DNA of 64,000 nt from Speluncibacter jeojiensis (GCF_029589495.1 NZ_JAAIVF010000001.1:1116001-1180000), one strand, 5' to 3'; counted from the first letter of the stretch, positions 1-8,849 are shown. The notes: a model not told the origin generated them from the letters alone. Made by a program: numbers and translations.

Positions 1-310
1 ACTGGGCTGTGACGGTGAACTGGATGACCAAGAACAGCAACGAGATGACGATGCCGATGAGCGTGAGCAACCCGCCGGCAACCGCACCGAGCAGTTGTAC
101 CACCGGGGCCGCCGCCACCATCGGACCGCGGCCGATGTCCACGACCCCGACCGCAAGGCCGGCGCCGACACAGATGTAGGCCGCGGTGATGATGCTCGTG
201 TGAAATCGACGGCGACGCCGCAAAGCCCGCACTTCCGGTCGATTCCGGAGGAGATAGCGGCCGGCACCGCCTCCGTTTTCATGCCCCCGACGCCGACGTT
301 TGCCGGTCAT
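1..310 (-). CDS. DUF2254-like membrane protein, N-terminal part
   Basis: This is the N-terminal part, about 103 codons, of a membrane protein that runs off the left edge of the window. It starts at the ATG at 310. An Arg-rich cytoplasmic N-terminus is followed by two hydrophobic segments, around residues 40-55 and 66-100. The second segment, with its LIGIVISLLFLVIQFTV core, resembles the second membrane helix of DUF2254 predicted membrane proteins. It is the last gene of a closely spaced minus-strand run with the SHOCT and DUF6325 genes. The family call rests on this short stretch, and no function is known. Confidence 0.5.
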   Translation of the reverse strand, partial: MTGKRRRRGHENGGGAGRYLLRNRPEVRALRRRRRFHTSIITAAYICVGAGLAVGVVDIGRGPMVAAAPVVQLLGAVAGGLLTLIGIVISLLFLVIQFTVTAQ

Positions 311-322
311 GACCGTTGTCGC

Positions 323-649
323 TCAGCTCAGCAGTTTTGCCTTTGCCGCCGCGAACTCGTCGTCCGTCAGTGCCCCGGAGTCGTGCAGTTGCTGCAGTTG
401 CTGCAGCTTGGCGATCAGATCCTCGCCACCGGGGGACGGCGTCGCCGGTTGCGGTGCCGCCGATTGCTGGGCATAGGTCTCCTGCTGGGCGTACTGCTGT
501 TCTGCGTAGGCCTGCTGTTCGGCGGCACGCTGCTGCGACCGGCGGTTGACGGCGTTGGCCGTGGCACTGGCCGTACCCGCCACCACCGCGGTCCGAGCGA
601 CCGTTCCGAGAAGGCCCGGCCGCCCGATTCGTCCGGCTCTGAACACCAT
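323..649 (-). CDS. SHOCT domain protein (copy 1)
   Basis: This small protein of 108 residues has a basic N-terminus, a short Ala/Val/Thr-rich hydrophobic stretch (residues 15-35), a Gln/Tyr-rich low-complexity linker (about 42-66), and a C-terminal SHOCT domain (about 77-108) ending in DDEFAAAKAKLLS. SHOCT domains are short helical modules, thought to mediate oligomerisation, at the C-terminus of many actinobacterial membrane or stress proteins. It lies 13 bases after the DUF6325 gene and probably shares its transcript. A close paralogue lies at 40036-40365. The biochemical role is unknown. Confidence 0.85.
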   Translation of the reverse strand: MVFRAGRIGRPGLLGTVARTAVVAGTASATANAVNRRSQQRAAEQQAYAEQQYAQQETYAQQSAAPQPATPSPGGEDLIAKLQQLQQLHDSGALTDDEFAAAKAKLLS

Positions 650-662
650 GTCGTTCTCCTGT

Positions 663-1097
663 CTAGAGTGCGGCCTCGACCGCTTCTTGCAGCACGTCCC
701 GTGGCACCTGGATGTGGAGCGCGACCTCGCCGCCCTGTTGCCGGACCCGAAGAGCCAATCGCCGCGCCCACGTCTCCTCGTAGACGATCAGCGCCGCCGA
801 GGTTCCCGGCTCGAGGGACTCGCGGACGACTTCCAGATCGTCGTCGCTGACGAGTGCCTTCGCATCGAGCGCGAGTTCCGCGAGCCCGACGCCGGCGAGG
901 TCTTCGTCGACGTCGACCTGCGTGACGTTTCCGTTCTCGTCCTTGGCCAGGTAGACCAGGTCGAGCAGTGTCACCTGTCCGTGCGCGACGAGGTCCCTGA
1001 TCTCCTCGACCGTCGCCCGGTCGATACTCGTCCCAGGGAAGGTCAGCACCACCAACTCAACCGGTCCGAGTTCGTTCCATCCAGTCGTCGTAGTCAC
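663..1097 (-). CDS. DUF6325 family protein
   Basis: This acidic protein of 144 residues begins with GTG and opens with the ELGPVELVVLTFPG segment typical of the DUF6325 family (related to DUF1269). These proteins often occur beside SHOCT proteins in actinobacteria. Features are the early beta strand, an EEI-LV helix after FPG, a long acidic middle part and a late YEETWA motif. There is no signal peptide or clear membrane helix. It is the first gene of the DUF6325-SHOCT-DUF2254 set. The molecular function is unknown; a role in the general stress response is inferred only from context. Confidence 0.8.
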   Translation of the reverse strand: MTTTTGWNELGPVELVVLTFPGTSIDRATVEEIRDLVAHGQVTLLDLVYLAKDENGNVTQVDVDEDLAGVGLAELALDAKALVSDDDLEVVRESLEPGTSAALIVYEETWARRLALRVRQQGGEVALHIQVPRDVLQEAVEAAL

Positions 1098-1175
1098 CGT
1101 CGATGCCGCCCTTCCATCATCGAATCACCCGCGTCCACCGATCATCATGTGAAGTCATCTCCCTCGGGCGCAAGG

Positions 1176-1213
1176 AAAAACGGGAAGGTCACCCGCAACG
1201 GGTGACCTTCCCG
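1176..1213 (-). terminator. Rho-independent terminator of the AI-2E permease gene
   Basis: A perfect 15-bp inverted repeat (1181-1195 with 1199-1213) has a 3-base loop. Read on the minus strand it is followed by five Ts (AAAAA at 1176-1180 on the plus strand). It lies 7 bases after the stop of the minus-strand permease gene. This is an unusually clear intrinsic terminator for so GC-rich a genome. Confidence 0.9.
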
Positions 1214-1219
1214 GGGTGA

Positions 1220-2392
1220 TCACTCCTCGGCTTCGTCCTCCGTGGCCGCCGCCGTGTCCGCGGTTGTCTCCGGTTGCATCGCCGCGGGATCGGGATCGCC
1301 GTCGGCGGCGTCCTGGATGGGCGTGTCTTTCGCCGGCGGACCGCCCGAGATCATGCCGCTCAGCCACCGGGCCGACGGGTCGATGTCGATCAGCAGGGCC
1401 TTGACGAACAACGACAGCGGGACCGCCAGGATCGCCCCCAGCGGACCGAGCACCCACGACCAGAACACCAGCGACAGAAAGGTCAACGTCACCGACAAAC
1501 CGACAGCGTCACCCACGAACTTCGGCTGGATCACCGACTGGATGACGACGTTGAGCACGCTGTAGACGACGATCACCCACAGCATCAGCGACGGCCCCCC
1601 GTCGAGCAGCGCGAGCAGTGCCGGCGGCGCGAGCCCGATGACGAAGCCGATGTTGGGGATGTAGTTGGTGATGAACGCCAGCAGCCCCCACAGGATCGGC
1701 AACGGGACGCCCAATGCCCACAGCGCGATTCCGTCGAGGACCGCCACGATCAATCCGAACACCGTCGAGACCACGAGGTAGCTGCGTACGCCCGCGCCGA
1801 AGGACGTCAGCCCCTCGATGATGTGTGGACGTTGCCCGGCCGCGACGCTCATCTGGTCGACGAATCCGGTCGCATCGACCGCCATGAACAGCAGGAGCGC
1901 CAGCAGGAACACCAGATACGAACCCGCACCGAGCAGTCCGCTCGTCAGATCTACGACGAGGTGCAGCAGCCGCTGCGGATCGATGTGCGCGAGCAGGTCC
2001 TTCGCGTGGCCGGACCCCACCCCCCAGCCCGTCAGCAGGTTGTGCAGTCCGTCGAGCAGATCCTGCGCCTTGCCCGCGTAGTCCGGCAGGATGGTGACCA
2101 ATTGCTCGATCGAAATCGCCAGCGCGAGCACGAGGCCGATGAGAATCGCGTTGACCACTACGATCGCGGTCAACACTGCGAGCCAGCGCGGCGATCCATT
2201 GCGTCGCAGCCAGCCCTGCACCGGGCTGACCGCGATGGTGAGCATCAAGGCGAGAAAGGTCGGGCCGAGCACGCTCGCGAAGGCCTTCATCCCGGCGACC
2301 GCCACCACTGCGCCGGCCACCCCGAGCACCACGATCAGCCCTCGCGGCAGTGACCATGCGGGTACGGCCCGGTCACCGGCATCTGCGCTCAT
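1220..2392 (-). CDS. AI-2E family transporter (copy 1)
   Basis: This integral membrane permease of about 390 residues belongs to the AI-2E family (PF01594, formerly UPF0118). It has about eight hydrophobic helices, the conserved internal ITNYIPNIGFVIG segment, and the late IQPKFVGDAVGLSVTLTFLS motif. It ends with an acidic Ala/Thr/Glu-rich cytoplasmic tail. Some relatives export autoinducer-2 and others act as Na+/H+ antiporters, so the substrate cannot be assigned. ATG 2392 is preferred because the truncated paralogue at 31832 begins at the equivalent MSAEA. It diverges from the ClC gene, and a TCATCC-N5-GGATGA palindrome lies between them. Confidence 0.88.
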   Translation of the reverse strand: MSADAGDRAVPAWSLPRGLIVVLGVAGAVVAVAGMKAFASVLGPTFLALMLTIAVSPVQGWLRRNGSPRWLAVLTAIVVVNAILIGLVLALAISIEQLVTILPDYAGKAQDLLDGLHNLLTGWGVGSGHAKDLLAHIDPQRLLHLVVDLTSGLLGAGSYLVFLLALLLFMAVDATGFVDQMSVAAGQRPHIIEGLTSFGAGVRSYLVVSTVFGLIVAVLDGIALWALGVPLPILWGLLAFITNYIPNIGFVIGLAPPALLALLDGGPSLMLWVIVVYSVLNVVIQSVIQPKFVGDAVGLSVTLTFLSLVFWSWVLGPLGAILAVPLSLFVKALLIDIDPSARWLSGMISGGPPAKDTPIQDAADGDPDPAAMQPETTADTAAATEDEAEE

Positions 2393-2427
2393 GACGACCA
2401 TGATCGTGCTGCGGCGACGAGGCCGAC

Positions 2428-2444
2428 TCATCCTGTCCGGATGA
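2428..2444. promoter_or_regulatory. Putative regulon palindrome, AI-2E/ClC copy 1
   Basis: TCATCC-TGTCC-GGATGA is a perfect 6+6 inverted repeat with 5-base spacing. It lies between the divergent AI-2E and ClC genes, 36 bases from the AI-2E ATG and about 117 from the ClC GTG. It belongs to the TCAYCC-N5-GGRTGA set found throughout the accessory regions. Confidence 0.6.
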
Positions 2445-2560
2445 TCTACCTGCTCGTGCAGGCGCCCACCTGGTTCGGCCTCACCCGGTTCGGGCGACGT
2501 GGACGTGGCTCCAGCGGCCTAGCGTCATTGTGGTCGCCTGCCACCGGAGGGTTGTCCACC

Positions 2561-3835
2561 GTGAATTCTCCACTGCCGCAAACACCTGACACGCGCACGA
2601 TCGCCGCTCGAGCGATTCCGGCACTTCTCGTCGGCGTCGGGTCGGCACTGATCCTCATCGGTGTGTCCCGGGTCGCCGAGCAACTTCAGCATTTTCTGTG
2701 GAGTTGGCTGCCCAGCCGGTTCGATGTCGGCGCGGACAGCTGCTGGTGGATGGTCGGCGTGCTGACGGCCACCGGCGTCGCGGTGGGCCTGGTCGTGTGG
2801 AAGATGCCCGGCCGCGCCGGTCCCGACCCCGCCACCGTCGAGTTGGTCGGGCCACCGCAGCCTTTGCGGGTCCTCCCGAGCCTCGCGCTGGCACTTGTAC
2901 TCGGACTGGCCGGCGGTGTGTCCCTGGGCCCGGAGAACCCGATCATCGCGATCAATGTGGCGGTAAGTGTGTGGGTCATCGGCAGACTCTGGCACGGTGC
3001 GCCAACGACATTCGGCGTCATCCTGGGCGCCTCCGGAACTATCGGCGCGCTGTTCGGGACACCCGTCGCCGCGGCGTTACTGCTGACCGAGATGAAGCAG
3101 ATGCACAGCGACGGCCGGCTCTGGGACAAACTGTTCGCGCCGTTGGTCGCCGCGGGAGCCGGGGCGTTGACCATGCACCTGCTGGGCAGCCCGCAGTTGT
3201 CGGTCACCGTGCCGGCCTACGCCGACCCGCAGTGGATCGATCTGGTCAGTGCCATCGTGATCACGCTGGCGGCGGCACTGCTGGGGGTCGCCGCGATTTA
3301 CGTGTTCCACCCGCTGCACCGCCTTCTGCATGCGCTGCCCAACCCACTCATCGCGATCACACTCGGCGGCATGGGGCTCGGTCTCCTGGGTGCGCTGGGC
3401 GGCAAGATTACCCTTTTCAAGGGCGTCGACGAGATGAAAGAACTCACCGCGACCGCGGCGGATCACTCCACGGCAGGCCTGATCGTCATCGCCGTCGTCA
3501 AACTGGCTGCCCTGGTGGTGGCCGCTGCGTGCGGATTCCGCGGCGGGCACATCTTCCCCGCCGTGTTCGTCGGCGTCGCAGCCGGATTGGTCGCGCACAG
3601 CGTGGCCCCCGGCGTGCCGCTCGCGCTCGCCATCGGCTCGGGGGTGCTCGCGCTGACCATGGTGGTCTCGCGCGACGGCTGGGTCGCACTGTTCCTCGGT
3701 GCGACGGTGGTCGGCGACATCGCCGTCCTCCCCGTGCTGTGCCTGGCGATCCTGCCGCTGTGGCTGCTGATCTCGGCCCGGCCGGAGATGACGGTCAGAC
3801 TCGCGTTGCAACCGACCCCCGCGCCGGAACGCTGA
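2561..3835 (+). CDS. ClC-type chloride channel / Cl-/H+ antiporter (copy 1)
   Basis: This protein of 424 residues belongs to the voltage-gated chloride channel family (PF00654). It moves anions across the cytoplasmic membrane as a dimer. About ten hydrophobic helices are visible. The anion-site loops are recognisable as GGVSLGPENP (near the usual GREGP position) and CGFRGGHIFPAVFVG (the GxFxP position). GTG 2561 was chosen because CCGGAGG lies 10 bases upstream and because it aligns with the start of the paralogue at 31980. The gene is divergent from the AI-2E permease and convergent with the GT2 gene. No CBS domains are present. Confidence 0.9.
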   Translation: MNSPLPQTPDTRTIAARAIPALLVGVGSALILIGVSRVAEQLQHFLWSWLPSRFDVGADSCWWMVGVLTATGVAVGLVVWKMPGRAGPDPATVELVGPPQPLRVLPSLALALVLGLAGGVSLGPENPIIAINVAVSVWVIGRLWHGAPTTFGVILGASGTIGALFGTPVAAALLLTEMKQMHSDGRLWDKLFAPLVAAGAGALTMHLLGSPQLSVTVPAYADPQWIDLVSAIVITLAAALLGVAAIYVFHPLHRLLHALPNPLIAITLGGMGLGLLGALGGKITLFKGVDEMKELTATAADHSTAGLIVIAVVKLAALVVAAACGFRGGHIFPAVFVGVAAGLVAHSVAPGVPLALAIGSGVLALTMVVSRDGWVALFLGATVVGDIAVLPVLCLAILPLWLLISARPEMTVRLALQPTPAPER

Positions 3836-3841
3836 CCAGCG

Positions 3842-5659
3842 CTACTTCTGCCGCCTGGGCAGGTGCGGGTTCAACGGCGGGAACCTCAAACTCAATGCGG
3901 AACCCAGCGTGAAGTAGCTGCGCAGCAACCGGAACAGCAGGTAGGCCGGGACGTACCTGATCGCACCGGGACGCCACAGCAGGAGGACGAACACCGTCAT
4001 GATCAATGGCATCCCCAGCACGGTGGCGATCTCCGGCTGCCATTGGAGGCCCGAGAAGGTCGCGCGGAACCCGGCCACGGCGATCAGCGCGAAGATCAGG
4101 ATCGGCGCCAGCATGGCGCGGCGCGCCGCGTTGACCAACTGGAACGGCAGCACGAACAGTCCCGTCATCGACCCCCAGCGCAGCAGTGTCCCCCGGTTGT
4201 GCGCGGCCAGGTGATAGATGCTGCGGAACCACCGCGTTCGCTGCTCGCGCAGGTGCGCGTAGGTCGCAGGGGTCTCGCTGTAGTACACCGCCTTCGGATC
4301 GGCCACCGTGTGGTAGCCCGCGCCGTCCAATCGGATGCAGATGTCGGTGTCCTCGCCGTTCATACCCTGGACCATTCCGCCCACCTCGAGTACGGCACTG
4401 CGCCGATAGATCGCGAACATGCCCGGGACGCCCAGCACGCCCTGGTACCCGTCGAGCGAGACCTGGAAGAAGCCATGGCGCAGATAGACCTCGACGAGCC
4501 TGACCTTGTCAATCCAGGTCTTCTCCTCGGCCGGCAACGGCAGGCCTCCCACGGAGCCGACCCGGGGGTTCGCGAAGTGACTCATCGCGGTCTGCAGACA
4601 CCCGGGCGCGATCACACTGTCGGCGTCGATGCGCACGACGAATTCCTGTGGGAGATGCGCGATTCCCTGGTTCAGCGCGATCGCTTTGCCTGGTGTCGGG
4701 CACTGGATCACTTCACCGGTGATCTCGGTGCAGTCGGCGATCGCCCGCTCGGCGACCTCGGTGGTCTCGTCGGTCGAGGCGTTGTCGACGACGCAGAGGT
4801 GAATGGGCCCCGGATAGCTGACGGCGGCGCGGTCGACGGATTCGATCGTCGCCGCGATGTCGTGCGCCTCGTCGTGGGCGGGCACCAGGATGGCCAGCGG
4901 TGGCGTGAACTTCGCGCGCCGGGACCGCCGGATGACCAGCCAACCGAATCCCGCCGTCGTGATCGCGAACACCTGCTGGAACAGGAAGGCGCCCGGCCCC
5001 ACGCCGCCGAGCAGGGCGATCTGCTTCATGTCGAACACCGCCGTGAAGAAGACCCGGGCGACGAACACCGCAACCACGATCGCGACAGTCAAGCAGACGA
5101 AGAGCTTGACGTAGGCGCTCGCCGGCACCACCGGACTCGGGGCTCGCTGATCGCGATGGGGCAGCTTGGCATGCCGCAGGATGGTGTGCGGAAAGATCGC
5201 CAGTGCCACGAGGGCGGACCCGAACGACTGGACACCCACCGGGATATTGATGACGTCCAGGTGGTCCAGCGCCCACCCGATGCCGTCGAAGGCGACACTG
5301 ACCACCGCGAACTTACCGAGCAGCGACAGTCCGATGGCGACCCGCCGCCACACGTTCGTGTACGCGTAGGCGGCGTACGTCACGAAGAAGACGATGACGA
5401 AGGTTCGCGTCGGCAGTCCGCCCGTGCCGCGGTTCTTGGCAAGGACCACCAGGTCGTACCGCTCAGCCAGGCCGGTGCCCACCAGATAGGTGCTGATGCA
5501 CAGCGCGATGATGCTGAGCCCGGTGAATGTGATCAGGAATCCGTTGCTCGCACTGGCGGGTCGATTGACCGAGATGCCCGCCGGCGCGCTGTCCACCGAC
5601 CGAAAGTGGTCGGCGATCGCCTCCGGTTGCGTCTGATGTGGGCCGGCGACGTCGGTCAT
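3842..5659 (-). CDS. Processive GT2 glycosyltransferase (BcsA/NdvC-like)
   Basis: This membrane glycan synthase has about 605 residues. Several N-terminal membrane helices precede a GT-A catalytic domain with ILVPAHDEA, VVDNASTDET, the DxD-type RIDADS, the EDTD acceptor motif and QRTRW, which matches the QxxRW signature of processive beta-glycan synthases. Further C-terminal helices follow, and no PilZ domain is visible. ATG 5659 overlaps the upstream gene's TGA as ATGA, implying translational coupling. It is the last gene of the operon with the BcsB-like protein and UDP-sulfoquinovose synthase. I infer that it polymerises and extrudes an exopolysaccharide; the sugar specificity is not readable, but sulfoquinovose is suggested by the operon. 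Confidence 0.87.
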   Translation of the reverse strand: MTDVAGPHQTQPEAIADHFRSVDSAPAGISVNRPASASNGFLITFTGLSIIALCISTYLVGTGLAERYDLVVLAKNRGTGGLPTRTFVIVFFVTYAAYAYTNVWRRVAIGLSLLGKFAVVSVAFDGIGWALDHLDVINIPVGVQSFGSALVALAIFPHTILRHAKLPHRDQRAPSPVVPASAYVKLFVCLTVAIVVAVFVARVFFTAVFDMKQIALLGGVGPGAFLFQQVFAITTAGFGWLVIRRSRRAKFTPPLAILVPAHDEAHDIAATIESVDRAAVSYPGPIHLCVVDNASTDETTEVAERAIADCTEITGEVIQCPTPGKAIALNQGIAHLPQEFVVRIDADSVIAPGCLQTAMSHFANPRVGSVGGLPLPAEEKTWIDKVRLVEVYLRHGFFQVSLDGYQGVLGVPGMFAIYRRSAVLEVGGMVQGMNGEDTDICIRLDGAGYHTVADPKAVYYSETPATYAHLREQRTRWFRSIYHLAAHNRGTLLRWGSMTGLFVLPFQLVNAARRAMLAPILIFALIAVAGFRATFSGLQWQPEIATVLGMPLIMTVFVLLLWRPGAIRYVPAYLLFRLLRSYFTLGSALSLRFPPLNPHLPRRQK

Positions 5660-7584
5660 CTCGGCGCAGCCGCGCGCGGCGGGCCGGTCAGGACCACCGC
5701 ACCGTTCGGGTCGAGTGCGAAACTCCCTCCCGTCGTGGCGACCTGGATGCATTCCTGACCGAAATCGGGCGTCGGTACCGCAGGCGCCTCACCCACAGGC
5801 TGGATGGCGAGCCCGCCCGCGCCGCCTGGTCCGGTTGCACATTGACTGAGGACCCCGTTCGCGAACGACGACACGTTCAGCGGCTGCCCGTTGCCTGCCA
5901 CCAGTCGCCCGTCCTGCACGTGCGCGACGGTGCTCACGTCCGGACTCTGCCCCAACAGCACAAACGGCTGTCCCGGCGCGGGCTGGGCGTTCCAGTGGAA
6001 GGCCGGGCTGTACTGGGCCGGAACGAACGTGGCGAGGGTCGGCAGCGCGGCGGTGAGCACGTTGTCGGTGTCCTGCGGGTTCGCACCCGGCACGTACACC
6101 GCGAACCCGGGGGCCAGGGTGCGTGGCACCCCGGTGAAGCCCGCCATGGGCTGGTCGCCCAGATCCAGCACCGAGGTGTCGAGCAGTTGGATCGGATAGC
6201 TCGTCACCCGCACACCGCAGCCGCCGAGGTCGCGGTCGCGCTCCACCTCGATGACCAGGTTGTTGTTCACCTTCTGGGCCGTCGGCGGCAGCGGGATCAC
6301 CACCGGCTCCGTCGAGTGCGCCAGCGGCCTGCTGTCGATGAGGCGCCCGTTGAGCTGGACGTTGAGAATCCACGTCAGGTCCGCGGGCGAGGCCGGCAGT
6401 TGGAAGGCCACCCGCAGGTCCTTGGGCAACATGCCGCCGGGGAGATCAGCGGGCGAGTACCCGACCCGCCACCGCTGGCTCTCGGTGATCTGCTGCTCCG
6501 ACAGGTCCGCGCCGAGGCTGCTCAGCGTCACCGGGTTGCCCGTCGGCGCGGTGGTGGCCACAGCCTGGGGAGCGCTGGTGGAGGTGTCCGCGGCGGCCAG
6601 CGCAGGCGTTGTCAGCAGGCGCGAGATCACGTCCGCCTGCGACTCGACGATGCCCAGGACGGGCGCGTCGGCGACGGTGCCCGTCACCACGCCGTCGCCC
6701 TTGGTGTCCCCGGCCTTCCAGCCCATGCCGAAGAGCCGGTCCGCGGGGCCGACCAGGATCGTGTCCTGCACATTCGAACCCGGCACGCCGGACGCGAAGG
6801 TGACGTCGTAGCCGTGCTGGGTCAAGGCGATGCCGAGTTGGGCTGCCGCCGTGCGCCATTGATCGCCCTGATCCGCGGTGACCACCGTGAGTCGGCGGTC
6901 CCAGCCGGCCACCGTGTCGCGGACGGTGCGCACAGTCTCGCCGAGTGCGGACTCCACCATCGTGTCCGGGGTCAGGTGGATCAGCATCCCGGCGGAATGG
7001 TCCGGCATGCAGATGTCACCGTGCAACGTACCTTGGGTCCGCACCCGGACCCGGACCTCGCCGCTGTCGACCGTGCCCGCCGGGACCTGGATCGTCTGGT
7101 CGAGAACGTTGTCGCCCGACGGAAGTGCGCGCTTGTAGACCGTCTTCCCGTTCATCGCGACCACCAGGAACACCGTGCTGTTCGGCGCCACTTGAGTCGA
7201 GCCGTGCAGCCGCAGCTGGGTTTTACCGGGCTCGGCGTCGACCGGCAGCGGGACCGTGAAGCTGGTCGACGGCGCATCGTCGGACAGCCAGACGCCGTCG
7301 GCCTGGCCCAGCCCGGCCAGCGTCTTGGTGAAGTGCCGGTCCGCCGGCACGTGCAGGTCCGAGGTGCTGCCCTTGAACCAGTACGGGCGGACGATCAGGA
7401 AGGCCACGAGCGCCACCACCGCGACGCCCAGCACCCACCACGCCGACCTCGGGATGCGGCGGCCCTTCTCGCCGGGGAAGTAGTCGGCCTCGGGTTGCTC
7501 GGCCGCCCCCTGGCCGTCACCATCGGCCGGACGGTCACCCTCCCCCGGGGCATCGCTCGCGTGTTTGCCCTCGTCGTCAGACAT
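5656..7584 (-). CDS. BcsB-like glycan synthase accessory protein
   Basis: This protein of about 642 residues has a short acidic, Gly/Asp-rich cytoplasmic N-terminus and one membrane helix near residues 55-75 (WWVLGVAVVALVAFLIV), followed by a large extracytoplasmic region. It shows features of the BcsB family (PF03170): beta-rich carbohydrate-binding modules, a DICMPDHSAGMLIHL segment like the Cys-containing motif of BcsB, and GCGVRV later on. BcsB guides the nascent polymer outward beside BcsA. ATG 7584 has GGAGGG 5 bases upstream and overlaps the preceding stop by 8 bases; its own stop overlaps the GT2 start. Its presence in a monoderm suggests export across the thick envelope. Confidence 0.75.
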   Translation of the reverse strand: MSDDEGKHASDAPGEGDRPADGDGQGAAEQPEADYFPGEKGRRIPRSAWWVLGVAVVALVAFLIVRPYWFKGSTSDLHVPADRHFTKTLAGLGQADGVWLSDDAPSTSFTVPLPVDAEPGKTQLRLHGSTQVAPNSTVFLVVAMNGKTVYKRALPSGDNVLDQTIQVPAGTVDSGEVRVRVRTQGTLHGDICMPDHSAGMLIHLTPDTMVESALGETVRTVRDTVAGWDRRLTVVTADQGDQWRTAAAQLGIALTQHGYDVTFASGVPGSNVQDTILVGPADRLFGMGWKAGDTKGDGVVTGTVADAPVLGIVESQADVISRLLTTPALAAADTSTSAPQAVATTAPTGNPVTLSSLGADLSEQQITESQRWRVGYSPADLPGGMLPKDLRVAFQLPASPADLTWILNVQLNGRLIDSRPLAHSTEPVVIPLPPTAQKVNNNLVIEVERDRDLGGCGVRVTSYPIQLLDTSVLDLGDQPMAGFTGVPRTLAPGFAVYVPGANPQDTDNVLTAALPTLATFVPAQYSPAFHWNAQPAPGQPFVLLGQSPDVSTVAHVQDGRLVAGNGQPLNVSSFANGVLSQCATGPGGAGGLAIQPVGEAPAVPTPDFGQECIQVATTGGSFALDPNGAVVLTGPPRAAAPR

Positions 7585-8773
7585 CGGCACCCTCCGCCGC
7601 TGTTTCGCGTTGCCGGTTCCAGTATGAGACGCACGGGATTCGGTTCGTGTCGACTCGGCCGACATACTCATGCGCGATCTCGGCCGATTCGCGCATAAGC
7701 CCCGTGGCCAGCAGCGTCGGCTCCAGGCCCAGGTTCAGCAACCGGTCGTTGCGGACGCTGAGCCGGTTCTCCTCCGCCTCCTGGCGGGGGTTGGGCACCA
7801 TGTTCACCTCCGCGCCGATCGTGTTCGCGACCAGGTGCGCCAGGTCGATCACACGGTGGGTTTCGGTCATCTGGTTCATCACCCGCGGTCGCCCGGACAC
7901 CTCGTCACCCGATTCTGCGGCCATGCGGATGCACCGGACCGTGTCCCGGATGTTGATGAATGCCCGCGTCTGTCTGCCCGAGCCGTGCACGGTCAGCGGG
8001 TAGCCGATGGCGGCCTCGACCAGGAACCTGTTGAGCACGGTGCCGTAATCGCCGTCATAGTCGAACCGGTTGATCAGCCGCACATCGCGATCCGTCTCGT
8101 CGGTCTGTGTGCCCCAGACGATTCCCTGGTGCAGGTCGGTGATGCGGATCCCGTCGTTGTGGGCGTAGTACTGGAACATCAACTGGTCCATGGACTTCGT
8201 CAGGTGGTACACGCTGCCCGGCTGCGTCGGGTACAGGATCTCGCGAGTCTGCGGCCGGCCGTCGTTGTCGGGATACGTGACGGTGAGGTAGCCCTCGGGC
8301 AGGTCCAGCGGGACCGTCTCGTACCCGTACACGCCCATCGATCCCAGGTGGACCAGCTGCGCCTGCGACCCGACCTGAACCATCGCGGCCAGCAGGTTGT
8401 GGGTGACGTTGGCGTTGTTGTCGACCGTGTACCGCTTGTGCCGAGGCGATTTCATCGAGTACGGCGCCGACCGCTGCTCGGCGAAGTGCACGATCGTTTC
8501 CGGGTTCTTCTCGGCGAGCAGTTCGACCAACCGGTCGTAGTCCCGCGCCAGATCGCATTGGACGAAGTCGATTTCGCGTTCCGTCGCTTCCCGCCACGCC
8601 AGCAAGCGCTCGGACAGCGGCCGGATCGGCGTGAGCGACTGGACACCCAATTCGTCGTCGATCCGGCGGCGGACCAGGCTGTCGACGATCGTGACGTCGT
8701 GGCCGTGAGCGGACAGGTGCAGCGCGGTCGGCCAACCGCAGAAGCCGTCGCCACCGAGGATCAACGTACGCAT
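7577..8773 (-). CDS. sqdB: UDP-sulfoquinovose synthase
   Basis: This 398-residue short-chain dehydrogenase/reductase makes UDP-sulfoquinovose from UDP-glucose and sulfite with bound NAD+. It matches plant SQD1 closely: the NAD motif GGDGFCGW (7-14), then LTPI, HFAEQRSAPYSM, GSMGVYG, YHLTK (catalytic Tyr and Lys), TDLHQGIVWGTQTDET, RAFINIRDTV and VPNPRQEAEE. The catalytic Thr of SQD1 is Ser here (GSMG). It is first in a three-gene overlapping operon with BcsB-like and processive GT2 genes. No sulfolipid synthase (SqdX/SqdD) lies nearby, so the product probably feeds a polysaccharide rather than SQDG. Confidence 0.92.
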   Translation of the reverse strand: MRTLILGGDGFCGWPTALHLSAHGHDVTIVDSLVRRRIDDELGVQSLTPIRPLSERLLAWREATEREIDFVQCDLARDYDRLVELLAEKNPETIVHFAEQRSAPYSMKSPRHKRYTVDNNANVTHNLLAAMVQVGSQAQLVHLGSMGVYGYETVPLDLPEGYLTVTYPDNDGRPQTREILYPTQPGSVYHLTKSMDQLMFQYYAHNDGIRITDLHQGIVWGTQTDETDRDVRLINRFDYDGDYGTVLNRFLVEAAIGYPLTVHGSGRQTRAFINIRDTVRCIRMAAESGDEVSGRPRVMNQMTETHRVIDLAHLVANTIGAEVNMVPNPRQEAEENRLSVRNDRLLNLGLEPTLLATGLMRESAEIAHEYVGRVDTNRIPCVSYWNRQRETAAEGADV

Positions 8774-8810
8774 CGAGTACTCCAGAACTGTGAGGGAGAG
8801 TTCGGCGAAC

Positions 8811-8849
8811 GAAACGGGGCCGCTTCCGGACTGGACGCAAGCGGCCCCG
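8811..8849 (-). terminator. Terminator of the alkylsulfatase gene
   Basis: An 11-bp perfect stem (8815-8825 with 8839-8849) has a 13-base loop and is followed on the minus strand by TTTC. It lies just after the alkylsulfatase stop and before the sqdB start. Confidence 0.65.

Noticed and set aside
1115-1135. TCACCC upstream of the DUF6325 gene
   Set aside because: No GGRTGA partner lies 5 bases away; a single half-site is expected by chance in such sequence.
1274-2353. Long plus-strand ORF opposite the AI-2E gene, rich in Arg, His, Asp and Gln
   Set aside because: It is the antisense shadow of a real gene, caused by GC-rich third codon positions. The same holds for the long ORFs opposite the GT2, BcsB-like, alkylsulfatase, acyl-CoA dehydrogenase and dnaX genes.
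1220-2392. Naming the AI-2E permease an autoinducer-2 exporter
   Set aside because: The family includes Na+/H+ antiporters and proteins of unknown substrate, and no lux-type genes are nearby.
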